Source of the DNA: Aspidapion aeneum
Taxonomy: Eukaryota; Arthropoda; Insecta; Coleoptera; Brentidae
Assembly: GCA_963576565.1 (NCBI GenBank)
Contig: OY755046.1
Coordinates: forward strand, 55,903,471-55,967,470
Direction of reading: 5' to 3'
Length of the DNA: 64,000 bases
Position 1 is the first letter of the stretch. Every line of letters begins with the position of its first letter. This document shows positions 33,301 to 43,529 of this stretch, one piece after another. A model generated the notes under the pieces. That model saw only the letters and a list, made by a program, of their open reading frames with translations. It had not been told where the DNA came from and ran no database searches. The translations under genes were made by a program, and so were the position numbers.

Positions 33301-35660
33301 TTTGGGGTGACTGCCGAACAATCCCAGACTACCCTTAATTTTGTACTTAAGCTTTCCGGCTTTAGTACGCAATGATGTGCTAAAAAACACGACACGTCGA
33401 CCTTTGGTTGACTAGATAAAACTAAACTCATATGATTAGAATCGATATAGTCTTGCATGAAACTTGAATAGGCAGTGTACAGATCAGGATTTTTGATTAA
33501 TCTATTTTCTAGAAGTAAAAATCTACGATAAGCTTGCGGATAAGTATTTCCTAGGTGAGGGTTTATTTTGTCTTTAAACGGAAGATCTACCATGAATCTA
33601 CCGCTCGGTTGCCGTACTACACTAGCAGTAAAAATTGATTCTGCCTGTTTTTCTTCCTTTGATAAGATTTGTTTTTTAGGCAAATGTTCGATTTCCCAAA
33701 ACCTAGGGAGAATGACCTCTAAAGGAGGTGAATGACTCGTTAAAAAACAACTGGTTCGTTCCGTAAGACTACCTACTTCGTCAACCTTTCCCATGACGAC
33801 CCAGCCAAAGATAGTTTCAAGGGCTGAAGGCTGCCCTACCTGTCCAAGAACCCTGCCCTCCTTGAATATCTGTGCGAATAGCTCGCAACCAATAACCAGG
33901 TCCACAGGTCTAAATTTGAAATAAGATGGGTCGGCAAGTTTAAGGTTTTGCAAGTGTTTCCACTGATTATCGTTCAAAGAGAATGTAGGCATATTGGAAC
34001 ATAGTTGTGGAACAACAATTGCTTCGAAATTAAGTAAAGGAGTGACTTGTCCTTGTGGCTTAATGTGACATTGAACGAGCCCTTTGGAAGTGAAAGAAGA
34101 CATCTGATTTAATCCGAATATTTCAGTGGTGTAACTTCGCCTAGGAAGATTAAGACGCTGCATACACTTTTCACTGATGAATCCTGTCTGCGATCCAGAA
34201 TCAAGCAGTGCCCTTACAGGTTGAAAATTTCCGCAACCGTCCATAACATCTATTATGGCGGTGCATAAAAGAAAGGTACCTGAAGGTCCTGAGGCATTTA
34301 ATGACACATGAAGATTATTGACAGGTGGTGTGTGAATGACAGGACTAGTATCTTGGCTTCCAGACTCTTGATTAGTTTCTAAGATATGAGTTAAAGTGTG
34401 GTGCCTTTTACTATTGCAAGTCCTGCATGAATATTTTGATTTGCACGTTTCTACATTATGCAAGGGATGAAAACACGCTAGACATAATTTTTTCTGTTTG
34501 ACGAAAGATAGGCGATCGATAGGTGAGAGATCAAGAAATGTTTGACATTTCGAAAGCACGTGACCTTGATTACACCGGAAACATTTTATTCCCGTACTCG
34601 AATTAGTTGAGGTGCCAGCCAGTCCTATAAAAGGCGAATTGGATGATTTATAGGTAGGCTTTTGCCCAAACTGATTTCGCATAGAAATTGAATTTTGATA
34701 GGTAGGCTTTTGCCCAGACTGATTTTGCATAGAATTTGATTTTTGATATATAGGCACCTTTTTGGGTGCTGTTGATTGAGGAAGTGATTCCAAAACTTTA
34801 CATCTTTTTTCTAGAAATTGAAAAAGTGACTGAAAAGTGGGAATTTCGGTATTAGTATTGGCGTGACTCATTTCGAAATTTGAACGCGTTGGAATATCCA
34901 ATTTTTCTAATAAAATGAAAAAAATAATAAAGTCCCAACTGTCAACGTCAAAGCTAAGTGATTTTAAAATTTCTAGGGATTCAGAAAAGGTGTCAATTAA
35001 ATTACGTAATTCTTTAGCTGACTCGTTTTTTAAGGTGGAGTTCATAATTGAGCTTAAAGCATCATTTGCGAGGTCTCGCTTGTTTTGATATCTATTGACT
35101 AATTTGTCATAAGCAATTTTATAATTTTGATCAGATAAGCTAATCCCTGATATCAATTTTAAAGGCTCATCCTCGAGATATGAAAATAAATATTGAAGTT
35201 TTCGAACGTTACTTAGACTTTGATTTTGATCTATAATGTTATTAAAAAGATCGAAAAAGCTTGGCCATAATTTTTTATCACCTCGGAATATGGGAATACC
35301 TAACTCCTTGAGTTTTGGAGTTTCAGATTCGTTTTGTCGAACATATGATCCCGAAAAAGATGGGGCCTCAACCGGAAATATTTTAGAGTAAACCCCCTTA
35401 CACGCATAAAAATATTTACGAGCTTCTGAAAGGATCGCATCCTGCGTTTTAAACTCCTCGTCGTCTGTGTCGTCTATCAACATAATGACGTCATTATGCG
35501 CCAGCATGCATTTATCGAAGGTTTCATCCAAATCGGAATACCTCACTTGAAACTCGTTCATCGCTCTTTCATCCTTTTCCGCAGTCTTTGACAACACATA
35601 ACACTCGGTGATCGCAGATAAAAAACCCTTGCGTTTTTGTACGGCTTTTTTGACAGACAT
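30390..35660 (-). CDS. BEL/Pao Gag-Pol polyprotein, intact
   Basis: A single frame of 1,756 residues from the Met at 35660 (MSVKK); an in-frame Met 14 codons upstream is also possible and the residue numbers here count from it. Order: Gag region; three Cys/His knuckle-type modules near 373-445, the first CFRCNQGHVLSKC; aspartic protease LDSGSQTGF near 500; reverse transcriptase with YIDDILG near 914; RNase H region with FCDAS; integrase zinc module HPGF...CLQC near 1420-1460; DDE integrase core with AIDFCGPF, SDQGSNFIG and the glutamate in FNGLAEAGVKSF near 1486-1595; and a C-terminal domain with FWKRY near 1700, typical of BEL/Pao. No frameshift or stop interrupts it. It would be cleaved into virus-like-particle protein and replication enzymes. 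Confidence 0.95.
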   Translation of the reverse strand: MSVKKAVQKRKGFLSAITECYVLSKTAEKDERAMNEFQVRYSDLDETFDKCMLAHNDVIMLIDDTDDEEFKTQDAILSEARKYFYACKGVYSKIFPVEAPSFSGSYVRQNESETPKLKELGIPIFRGDKKLWPSFFDLFNNIIDQNQSLSNVRKLQYLFSYLEDEPLKLISGISLSDQNYKIAYDKLVNRYQNKRDLANDALSSIMNSTLKNESAKELRNLIDTFSESLEILKSLSFDVDSWDFIIFFILLEKLDIPTRSNFEMSHANTNTEIPTFQSLFQFLEKRCKVLESLPQSTAPKKVPIYQKSNSMQNQSGQKPTYQNSISMRNQFGQKPTYKSSNSPFIGLAGTSTNSSTGIKCFRCNQGHVLSKCQTFLDLSPIDRLSFVKQKKLCLACFHPLHNVETCKSKYSCRTCNSKRHHTLTHILETNQESGSQDTSPVIHTPPVNNLHVSLNASGPSGTFLLCTAIIDVMDGCGNFQPVRALLDSGSQTGFISEKCMQRLNLPRRSYTTEIFGLNQMSSFTSKGLVQCHIKPQGQVTPLLNFEAIVVPQLCSNMPTFSLNDNQWKHLQNLKLADPSYFKFRPVDLVIGCELFAQIFKEGRVLGQVGQPSALETIFGWVVMGKVDEVGSLTERTSCFLTSHSPPLEVILPRFWEIEHLPKKQILSKEEKQAESIFTASVVRQPSGRFMVDLPFKDKINPHLGNTYPQAYRRFLLLENRLIKNPDLYTAYSSFMQDYIDSNHMSLVLSSQPKVDVSCFLAHHCVLKPESLSTKLRVVWDCSAVTPKNISLNDTLLSGPKLQKDIASLLLTFRLNPIAYIADIKQMFRQVLINPYHRPYQRILWRFSPQDPLSVWELSTVTFGMTCSPFLAMRTLNELAEREKERFPMASTVLKTSIYIDDILGTSPSLSEALSLQTELNDLLKSGGFELKKWASNCPELLATLPESDRQMPLSFDKEEPHFIKVLGLQWHPKNDIFSYQCRMKDKPPTKRSILSIIGTIFDPLGFLCPLLLQAKFILQQLWISKIGWDEEPDSSIIDFWNKLRSEFPLLSNFQLPRQMKLSKTNTCQIIGFCDASIRGYAGVVYFRVEEENNISVSLISAKSRVAPIKSQTLARLELLGAFLLSELIDFVLSSYEGKITFTNIVTFCDSQVVLHWLSSPPNRWQTFVGNRVSRIQEIIPSNSWRYIPSALNAADIASRGATPSQLMSHDMWWNAPSYLWTPENEWPDFHKSKMPIDFGDINLEEKSKVCCNAIIDVNFLDQLLIKYSYISKIQCIICYVLRIVNLFQNHSYQKPTKPPDQKVIFENIVFPTTGEMQSALHLLIKRVQGSCFSELFSALSKDKPIPKPLRKLSPFLDENNIIRVGGRLQKSNLLSYSAKHPVLLSSDHRLTTLLIESAHRQYLHPGFKSLHNLLLQQFWILSARRAIQRTISKCLQCFRINPKPYRPPIMSSLPAHRINQLKPFSSIAIDFCGPFFVIPHRYRGCKAFKSYVCVFVCTATHCVHLELTMELSTEGFVGAFHRFISRRGSVTQCWSDQGSNFIGFRNQLLDYARSAATRLSIRWHLGPPLSPHFNGLAEAGVKSFKTHFVRVVGDQKLSIMEMSTLTCRIEAVLNSRPLSPASSDPHDLQPLTPGHFLTLEPLNSEIPESDLSEVPLNRLSRWQLIQKLHNDFWKRYSIEYLHTLQQRHKWTDLSPNIKLNDLVIITSDHIQSPLKWPVGRVIELHPGGDGQLRVASVQTVTGVYKRPVVKLCLLPN

Positions 35661-36049
35661 GATTTTACCTTTGAAATGACGAAATTGTCGGTAAATATAC
35701 AATTAACGCTAAATTAATGCTTCTGAAATAGAAAAATGACGAATTGTCGAAAATATGCACTAATTTATCGCAATTGATGAAAATTGTTTTAAATATCGAA
35801 ATGATATGATACACCACTGAACTTTTGTTTTGTTTGTTTTGATTCCTACTCGCTTTTGTTTATTCCACGCGGAGTAGACCCGTTACTATAGCAGCGGACC
35901 AAAACCAGATACTGCGCCGACTTTCTCTCTCGGCGTTTCAAATACGATGATGCGAAAAATTCAAGGCCGCGTTCTTATTGCAAATAATTATTAATACCGT
36001 CGTATGGATTTATTATTTAAAAATAATTCGGCTCGAAAGGAACACTTTA

Positions 36050-36521
36050 TGTTAGTCCACGGATAGAAAAAAACGCTAAATGCAGTGGACTGTAAATATT
36101 TTAATTAATGATAGCGCGAACAAACATAAATATTGATATGAAATTACGAAATAATCTAAACGTCCATAGGAAAAATATTGTGACACACAACGGTAATCAG
36201 ACAAATGCACTCACCCCTTTTGCAGCCAAATTCTCCACTTCCAAGGGGCCCCTGATGGATCTAATGATGTCACCACGTAGCTGAAGGGTTGAAGTTTCTA
36301 GTTCTATGCTTCAGTACACAAAAATCGAGCACTTTCAGGTGTAGATATTTGAAAATAATTGGAGAACGAAATTAACACGCCTTTTTCTCTAGGCGATTGA
36401 CAAGGATCTCCCCGGTTGTTGGTGCGCATGTCCAAATACGCGGAATGCGCTTTGTCCTTCATACAGTTGTGTGTTTTTAAAAATATATATAAACAACCGC
36501 GAAATTTAGCGGGAGCTAACA
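36050..36521 (-). repeat. 5' LTR of the BEL/Pao element
   Basis: 472 bp, the partner of 29684-30155. Transcription of the element would start here and run toward lower coordinates. The adjoining internal sequence (about 36025-36049) should hold the tRNA primer site, but I could not match it to a particular tRNA and it lacks the usual TGG start. Confidence 0.92.
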
Positions 36522-36705
36522 GTTTTGTTTTTGTATATATATCTCGGAAACCTTATCTAAATAAAATTAAAGTCAAATTTTTTATATTTAAAGCGCTTGA
36601 TGTACTGAATGTTACGTTTATGCCACAACGTGATTGTTTTGCTGGTTAATCTGCTGAATAAAGGTCTCTTTAAATATTTAGTAGCCTCATTTTGATTAAG
36701 TTAAT

Positions 36706-37202
36706 TTTTACCTTCCTAGCCCGCGCAGCAATGGCTAGAGAAGGTGTTATTTTCAACGAAAAATTTTTTTTTGAGATGACGCCGAATATGTGTTATTTGG
36801 GTGTATTTTGACCTATCTTAGCCATATCGTTGTGATGTCTGTCTGTGTGTGTGTGTGTGTGTAACTCTGTCCGTAACACGATAGCGCCTAAATCGCTAAT
36901 CCGATTTTCATAAAATTTTCAGGTAAAATAGTGTTCGACACTCTAACAAGCTGATTAGTGTTTGGTCAAAATCCATTTATGCTAGTGACAGTTTTTTGAC
37001 AATTATAAAGTTTAAAAAATGCTAACTTTTTAATGGAGCATCACATCTATATGCGGTTTTCGGAATATGATAGACCACATTTTGCTGAATGATTTGTGTT
37101 CTAATCAAAAAATTTCTGAGATATTTACAAAAAACTGTTTTCAAGGCTGATATATCGTGGCTTCACTTGAAGTGTGCTAATAGGCTAGCTAGGAAGGTAT
37201 CA
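36706..37202. repeat. Hairpin-ended interspersed repeat P, copy 2
   Basis: Left hairpin ACCTTCCTAGCC facing GGCTAGAGAAGGT; a tgtctgtctgtgtgtg microsatellite at 36837-36862; the conserved cgattttcataaaattttc block; right end ataggctagctaggaaggta. It is shorter than copy 1 because its middle is reduced. A further truncated piece of P lies at about 39295-39405. Confidence 0.55.
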
Positions 37203-37211
37203 GATCCGTCA

Positions 37212-37645
37212 TGGATCCAGTACCTCAAAACGAAAGTGTATTACGGATGTATCATTCCTGTGCTTACGTATGGGTCCTAGACCTGGACACTTACGAAATC
37301 AAATATGGATAAAGTAACAAAAGCCCAAAGATCAATGGAAAGACAAAAGGAATGAATGGATAAGAAAATAAAACAAAAGTAAGGGATGTCAGAGAAGAAG
37401 TAGCAAAATTAAAATGGAAATTTTCCGGTCATAATATTAAACAAAAAGACGATCGATGGAACAAATGTATTGTAAACTGGCGACCTTGTGAAACTAAAAG
37501 AAGTAGAGGAAGACCTCAAATAAGTTGGACGGACGATTTGAAGAAACATGCGGGAACTAGATTGATGAACAAGGCGACAGACAGAGAAGAGTGGAAGATA
37601 TTGGGGGGAGACTGTTCAAAGATGGATCGAAGAAGGCTATAAGAT
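37212..37645 (+). pseudogene. 3' fragment of an RTE-like non-LTR retrotransposon
   Basis: Broken frames spell the usual C-terminal signature: IIPVLTYGS then TWTLTK, a KAQRSMER block, and, after frameshifts, DDRWNKCIVNWRP and RSRGRPQISWTDDLKKHAG. This order is typical of RTE-like or endonuclease-reverse transcriptase LINEs of arthropods. There is no RT core, and stops and frame changes are present. It abuts the end of repeat P at the left and a hammerhead repeat at the right. Confidence 0.65.
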
Positions 37646-37652
37646 CAAACAA

Positions 37653-38165
37653 GTCTTCGTGGCTAATCGGTTAAAAATAAGGGTTTTTTGTTTCTCTCGT
37701 ATTTTTCCGTGGAAAGCTCGAAAGCTTAACCTCACGGGGGTCCAAGATCTATTGGACACCTAATAAGTGTTGACAGTTAACTGTTTCGTCCTTATGGGAC
37801 TCCTCAGAACACTGCTTGGTCAATTAAGTATACGGTTTTGTCTCTCACCTTACATTTCTAGTGAGAAAACAAAATCATATACCCGACAAGAAGCGCCATC
37901 TACCGAAGTACGAGAGAAACTAAAACAGCAACAGGCGAGTAAAAGTTCTATATCATCGATCGATAAAAAGTATCGATTGAAAGAAAGAATCCATCACGTG
38001 ACCTACGACACACATTGCCTTTCTAGATCAACGCTAATTGCGTTTATTCCGCTATCAATTTGTCGGCATTGCGTCTGTCAACGGAGTTTAAAGCCAAATA
38101 TTAAAAAATGTAAAATTTAGTTCCCGTAAATTAAAAATCAAACAAGTTTTCGTGGCCAATCGGTT
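37653..38165 (-). mobile_element. Hammerhead repeat (retrozyme-like), family X copy 3
   Basis: One full unit (37653-38144, 492 bp) is followed by the first bases of the next unit (from 38145), so the arrangement is again head to tail. It shares with copies 1 and 2 the gcgccatctac phrase, a catcgatcgat-like palindromic region near 37960, and the attaaaaatcaaacaag junction. It carries a full hammerhead motif. Confidence 0.65.
37757..37822 (-). ncRNA. Hammerhead ribozyme motif (type I), family X copy 3
   Basis: Identical in core and stems to the motif at 7741: GTGTT, CTGAGGA (37801-37807), GTCC-CATAA-GGAC (37788-37800), GAAA (37784-37787), palindromic CAGTTAACTG, GTC (37772-37774), AACAC (37767-37771). 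Cleavage is predicted between 37772 and 37771. Confidence 0.8.
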
Positions 38166-38169
38166 AAAA

Positions 38170-39294
38170 ATAAGGCTTCGGTTAAGTTAGGATAACAGAA
38201 AATTTCGTTGGCTTTAAGCCTCCTTGTTTAAAGTGAGTAATTAAGATCCTATTTGTCATTTTATAGCAGATATAATATGCAGGATTTCGCGCTTGGTCCG
38301 GGAGATTTATTTTTAATTACTCATTTAAAAATGACGCCGTTGAGTAAGTCGTAATCTAACCGGATTTTTTTATGCACAACAAAAAACAAAAGATTGTTTG
38401 TTTTAAAGATGTGGAATTTGTGAAGCTCGAAGAGTCGAAGAAAACAAAGAAGAGTGGAAAAGTACACACCTACTTTAAATCTTTTTAATAGTAATTCTTT
38501 CACAAGAATAGGAAGATAACACTAGTTTGTTGTTCTTTATCCAAAAATTAAAATGTGTTTGTTTCAGCATCAAAAGTAATCCGCTAACCTACACCATTTG
38601 TTTTCTTCTCAAAACCTTTGATACTAAACGATCAGGCTCAGTTTGACTTGTATGTTAAGTTTTGTGTAAAGAATAATAAAGCGGACTAAAAAAAATAACG
38701 ACTGTACGTCTAAAAAATATTATTTTATAAGGATATTCCAAAAAGCAGTTGGAAAATGGACTTAGTTTTTAAAGATTCCAAAAATATTAGTTGTTCACTA
38801 AAGACCTATCTTATCTAAATTTATTTACAAAAATCAGCTGGCCCACTAGTGACAAAACATTTCACATATAAGATCCATAAACCGGTCTATTCTAGGGACC
38901 GTGGGAAATTATATCGTGTATTTGACCTACACGAATAATAAATAATAACCGGGTGTTTGACCTATGTTTAATTGACGTAAGTACATGTAGGTATATTTAA
39001 ACTACTCACGATTGACTTGAATTAACGATTTTTGCATATTTGATATAAATATTTGAAGAAAATGCTCAGAGTATTTTAATCAAATAATTTATATTAATGA
39101 ATTTATGACCTATTGAACTTAATTGTGTCTATGATTAGCGGAATTGTAACAAAGCAGAAAAAAGCTAATATGTGATTGAGGTAACTATTTTTGTATTTTC
39201 TAATAATTATTTTGTGTAGTTGATTGGATTTTACAAATAATTGGATATTAACCATAATTGGTTCCATTATATATTTATGTGAACCAATATTTTC
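38170..39294. other. AT-rich stretch, no supported feature
   Basis: No convincing frame or terminal repeat. Parts resemble ordinary intergenic sequence. Confidence 0.4.
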
Positions 39295-39885
39295 ACCTTA
39301 CTAGTATCCTAGCCCACGCACCAATGGCTAGATAAGTTATTGTTTTCGACAAATAAATAATTTTCGAGATGACGCCGATATTGTGATATTTGGGTGTAGT
39401 TTGACCAGTGGTGGCTGGCACAGGGAGGGGAACGGGGCAGTGTCCTCCCAAAACTAGGCAACACACAGTATTTTAAATTGATTTATTTAAAAAAACTTAA
39501 ATCTTCCCTTTCGACATGTCTAGTTCGTTTTTTTAGTCTGTGGTTAACAAAAGGTGATTAATTGGGTAAACTTTTTTAGCGTAAATAATTACAAGCCGGC
39601 AGCACCGCGCGGGACCAGATTTCTGGCTGTTCTCGCACCGGGGCGGGAGGAATGTTTGTTTTAGTTAACGTCTGCCATATTCATGGTGCTGAAACGTTCG
39701 TTGCCCTTCCTACGTGTTGCCGGTTCTATCCTTAGTGATGACGTATGACATTGTTTGTTCTTGTTTGTTTTCAAAATGGAAATAAATACCGTCGATTATA
39801 TAATTAACTGTGCAAATTTAAATACGTTGACATGACAACTTCGATTACAATCGATCGGAGCTAAAAATTTTAAAAATAAAAGCTT

Positions 39886-40270
39886 GTTCAGCAGCTGAAA
39901 TAGGGGAAAGGTTAAAACAACAAAAATATAACGAGCTTGAAGATAGATTTTATTTTATACCAATCTCTGTGGAAACTTTGGGTCCTTGGTTGCAAGAGGG
40001 GAAAACATTTATAAATGAAATTCTCTGTAAATGAAAAACAAAAAATAAACGTGCAAGTAATTTTATAACACAGAAAATAAGTTTGGCTATACAAAGAGGA
40101 AATTCTGCAGCAGTTTTGGGGACTATCCCAGTAGATTCCGGTCTGGATGAAATAAATTTTTTTTAATGTTATTATTTCATCGAAGGATGTGAGGGTGTGG
40201 ATTTTTACCTTTATTTTATTTGTATTTTTATTTGTATTTTTATTTAATTTTTACATTGTTATTGTTAATT
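39886..40270 (+). pseudogene. Fragment of the endonuclease-like retroelement ORF plus 3' tail
   Basis: Decayed frames spell AEIGERLKQQKYNELEDRF, VETLGPW and ISLAIQRGNSAAVLGTIP, matching the C-terminal part of the longer copy at 62862-63690 (minus). The downstream sequence also matches (ggatgtgagggtgtgg, then runs of tttatttgtattt), so the 3' end of the same family is present. It has internal stops and a missing N-terminal part. Confidence 0.65.
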
Positions 40271-40329
40271 TTTAGAAAAATAATGTATATTACCAAATAT
40301 ATATCACAATATACTTTTTACCAAAATTT

Positions 40330-40715
40330 TAGTGCAAGTAATAAAAAAATATACGGTGCTGAAAACTGGTTGTGCGGTTATGAAAAACAAAATGCTTTTT
40401 TTGCTTTATTTGTCTTATTATGAACAATCTACGAAGTGACCCTGCATGGGTGGCAAAGGGAATTAGTGAAAAGTTAAAGACACAAAGTTAGTGCTACTTA
40501 CACTTAATAACCACATAGAATTTTCGAATTTTCTATGCTAGGCAAGACTGATATTAGGTGCTAATTGAATAGTGCCTATAGGCAAACATTACATATACTT
40601 AGGTGGTAGGTTAATAGACTGTTTAAAATTCTGTGGGATTTTTGAGGTTGCTCTACGGGGCCATGATGAGTCTGAAACTGCAGCTAATCCGAGCACTTTG
40701 CGCATATATATATAT
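40330..40715 (+). pseudogene. hAT transposase remnant (TTF zinc-finger type)
   Basis: Short frame pieces spell, in the expected order, ENWLCGYEKQNAFF, DPAWVAKGISEKLK, SMLGKTDI followed by LNSAYRQTLH, and RLIDCLKFCGIFEVALRGH then DESE. These match the N-terminal TTF-type region and the start of the catalytic region of hAT/ZMYM-like transposases. Stops and frameshifts separate the pieces. The catalytic core is not preserved. Confidence 0.7.
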
Positions 40716-41390
40716 ACTATAAACAATTAAACTAAAAACTACACCAAGCTGCTGCTTGTTTGTAAAATGCTAAAATAAAATTGTTTAGGTAAGTTTTTTA
40801 TCTCCTTTTCCATGGAATATAAATTTCTGCCCCCCCCCCCCAATTTATAACGTCATCAGCCGCCACTGGGAGGGGAAATGAACCCCCTTGATCCCTCTGG
40901 GTCCGGCCTAGCCAACAAGAAATCGCAGTGCCACGGGCTACACGGGCACTTAATTAAATTTGTGTTAAAAAAATCTAGATAAATTATTATTAAGTACCTT
41001 TTTATCTTTATTTAGAATAACATTATTTAATTTAAAAAATTTAAATTATTAAGTAATTAAAAGCTTTAATAATAATGTTAACTTGATTTTTATTAATTTT
41101 TAAACGATGCGACGTGCTTCCAATCAGACTTGTGGTCAATTACAGTTACTGGTTAAAACAATTCAATTTGAATTTATAATAAATTTAAACAGTTCAAAAA
41201 TGTATGCCAAATAAATTTAATCACTATTAAAATGTTTTCGGGTTTAGGTCTCAAATCTAATTATCAAAAAAGCATGTTGAAAATGTGTGCAAATTTTTAG
41301 ACCAGTCAAATTAGACTTTGAGAGCAAAAAAAGTAATAACAGGGCTTGGAGCATTAAAAATTGAAGAGCGGCGAAAAAAGAAGTAAAAAA

Positions 41391-41987
41391 AACTCTGCCA
41401 ATATATGGGCCCCTAAGCTCACACTAGGTACTATAGTTATAGTGTATGTGTGAGCTAATATAACTAAAAACTGAAATATATTTTATTCAACTCCAGACTA
41501 AATTACCTTTTGTTTGATATCACACAAGCCATGTTTTGACTTAAACTGAAATTTTTGAAATCTACCCCCACCCTTACAAAAAAAACAAAAACTAAAATGT
41601 ATTTTGTTAAAGTCCGGACTCAATTATCTTTCGTTTGATATCACACACGCCATATTTTCACTTAAACTATAATTTTTAAAATATACCCCCACCCTTTTTT
41701 TTTAAATAAATTAAAATGTATTTTGTTTAACTGCAGACTCAATTACCTTTCGTTTAATATCACACACGCCATATTTTCACATAAACTCTAATTTTTTAAA
41801 TCTACCCCCACCCTTTTATTTGGTTTGTGTTCGGTGGATTTTGTTCATTTTTAAATGGGACCATCTCGACCCAAGACCCAGCCTAGGTACCAAATTTCAT
41901 TAAAATCGGTCAAGCGGTTTTTGAGTTATGCGCGTTGGTCGTTACAGACAGACATACAGACACACAGACAGACAGACAGACAGACAT

Positions 41988-42037
<50 letters not shown>

Positions 42038-42180
42038 GGCGCAACAAAAAAGTTTCAAAATCATCTGAAACGCAAAGATATATAAAAAATTTTGAAATCG
42101 GAGCAACTTTTTTTTTCTCGAAAAAATTAGGATCACCATAGCTCACACTACTATAGTATAGTATATGTGTGAGCTAAAAT
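41391..42180 (-). repeat. mini-me-type repeat with TGTC microsatellite, copy 2
   Basis: The inverted relative of 20757-21528: ctctgccaatatatgggc at the left, an agctcacac hairpin, three tandem units with tctacccccaccct, a conserved block, a (CAGA)n tract at about 41946-42036, and a second hairpin near 42140-42175. It is flanked by an inverted pair of about 75 bp (41325-41395 and 42870-42950) that seems to belong to a larger host element. Confidence 0.75.
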
Positions 42181-42184
42181 AAAT

Positions 42185-42855
42185 GGGGCGTTGCGGGTTA
42201 GGTTTGGAGGGGGGGGGGGTTAAAAGGGACAGGAAATCGTATTATTGCGATTTCCGGCGAAAGTTGACGTCGAACAAAAAAGTGGCAAACAGAAAAGTCA
42301 TAGGCCATAAAAATGTCTAAAACTTTTGTAAATGTAATTTTTTACATGTTCGAGAAAAATTTAAAAAACCGTAACTTTTTTTATTTTTTAATTTTCATTT
42401 TTGCAAAAATAATGTCAGTTTAACAAAACTTAGTAAGAGTAGAGCTCTTTGGGTGCTAAATGTCTACAATATTTTACAAACAAAAAAATTACAAAGTTTG
42501 AAAAATAATTGTTTTTTCCACTCAAAAACACGTTTTTTTTAAATAAAATTTCTACTACAGAAAATCATCGTATCTAGTTCTGCTGGTACCTAGTTGTTGG
42601 CACTGAGACATATTTTTGGCGAAATAAAAAAAAATTAGTCGTCATTTAAAAACAAATTGTCACAATATTTTTTTAGGTTAATCTAGTTATTTTATAAATT
42701 TAAAAATATTTTTTAAAACTGACGTCGTTCATAATTCTACGGAACGGAACATTTCTGTACGTCACTTTTTTCTTCGACGTCAACTTTCGCTAGAAATCGC
42801 AATAATACGATTCTCTGCCTCTTTTTACCCCCCAAACCTAACCCACAACGTCCCT
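42185..42855. mobile_element. Inverted-repeat (foldback-like) element
   Basis: Arms of about 85 bp: the left reads GGGGCGTTGCGGGTTAGG, then a G run, then aatcgtattattgcgatttc and gaaagttgacgtcgaa. The right is its inverse, ending ctaacccacaacgtccc. Each arm itself contains a short palindrome around cgtattattgcg. The interior is AT-rich and non-coding. No clean target duplication. Confidence 0.6.
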
Positions 42856-42995
42856 GCTCACGAATTATTTTTTTTTAACTTCGTTTTTCGCGGCTCTACA
42901 ATTTTTAATGCTCCAAATCCTGTTAATAATTTTCTTTCTTTTTGCCTTAAAATATGGTAATTCCACTGGCCTATAAGTCAACATTATCGGGAAAA

Positions 42996-43519
42996 GTTAG
43001 TAATAACAGTACCACACTGGCCGACCGACGGTTTTGTGGGCGGGACAATCCCATGCACCCAGGCCACCTTGCTGGGCCTGTTGTACCCTACTGTCCACTG
43101 TTTCAGCCTTAAAAACCCGCCGCCTCAGCAAAAGAGCAGATTTTTCTGGGTTGAAACTTTTTAGTATCGCTAGTGCTAAGCACACAGCTTCCAAAATGCG
43201 ACTGTCTTAACGCAGCGAGTGTCGGGCACTCGGTTAATATATGTAAAGAATCTTCATCTTCCATACACAATCGACACTCCGAGTCTTCAACGATTCCCAG
43301 AATGCTAGGGTGTTTACTAAAGCGACAGTCTCCTGTAAAAGCTCTGTCACCAGTCTCATATCTTTCCTCCCGAGTGTGAGAAAAGACCACGCCCTAGAGG
43401 CTCTTACCTCGATAAGGAGTTTGGCTTGGCTTATTCTTACCGTGTCTTCCCAGAGCGCCTGTTTAAGTTACATTTTAGGGTGGTAAGACACTCTGCGATG
43501 CCCACCATGTGTTTCGGCC
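42996..43519 (-). pseudogene. LINE C-terminal region downstream of RNase H, 3' part
   Basis: On the minus strand the frame 43390-43109 spells GDRAFTGDCRFSKHPSILG, CRLCMEDEDSLHILTECP and LRQSHFGS, the CCHC-like tail that follows RNase H in Jockey/R1/I-type non-LTR elements. Its upstream half is at 44621-44930, cut off by the Mutator-like insertion. Frameshifts are present. Confidence 0.7.
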
Positions 43520-43529
43520 CCATTGGATC

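Larger units (their letters stand above)
29684..36521 (-). mobile_element. Complete BEL/Pao LTR retrotransposon
   Basis: Two 472-bp direct repeats (29684-30155 and 36050-36521) start TGTTAG and end CTAACA on the plus strand. They differ by eye at only two positions. GTTTT stands on both sides (29679-29683 and 36522-36526), a 5-bp target duplication typical of BEL/Pao. The 5,894-bp interior carries one uninterrupted Gag-Pol frame on the minus strand. With near-identical LTRs, an open frame and an intact target duplication this is a recent insertion and may still be competent. No envelope-like gene is seen. Confidence 0.95.
39406..40868 (+). mobile_element. Decayed hAT element with CAGTGG ends
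   Basis: The left end CAGTGGTGGCTGGC and right end CAGCCGCCACTG are inverted. The right-hand part encodes remnants of a TTF-zinc-finger hAT transposase (see 40330-40715), and the middle holds a fragment of another retroelement (39886-40270). The left flank is repeat P interrupted after tttgacc; the right flank does not continue P, so no target duplication is visible and the right side has been rearranged or lost. Confidence 0.5.
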
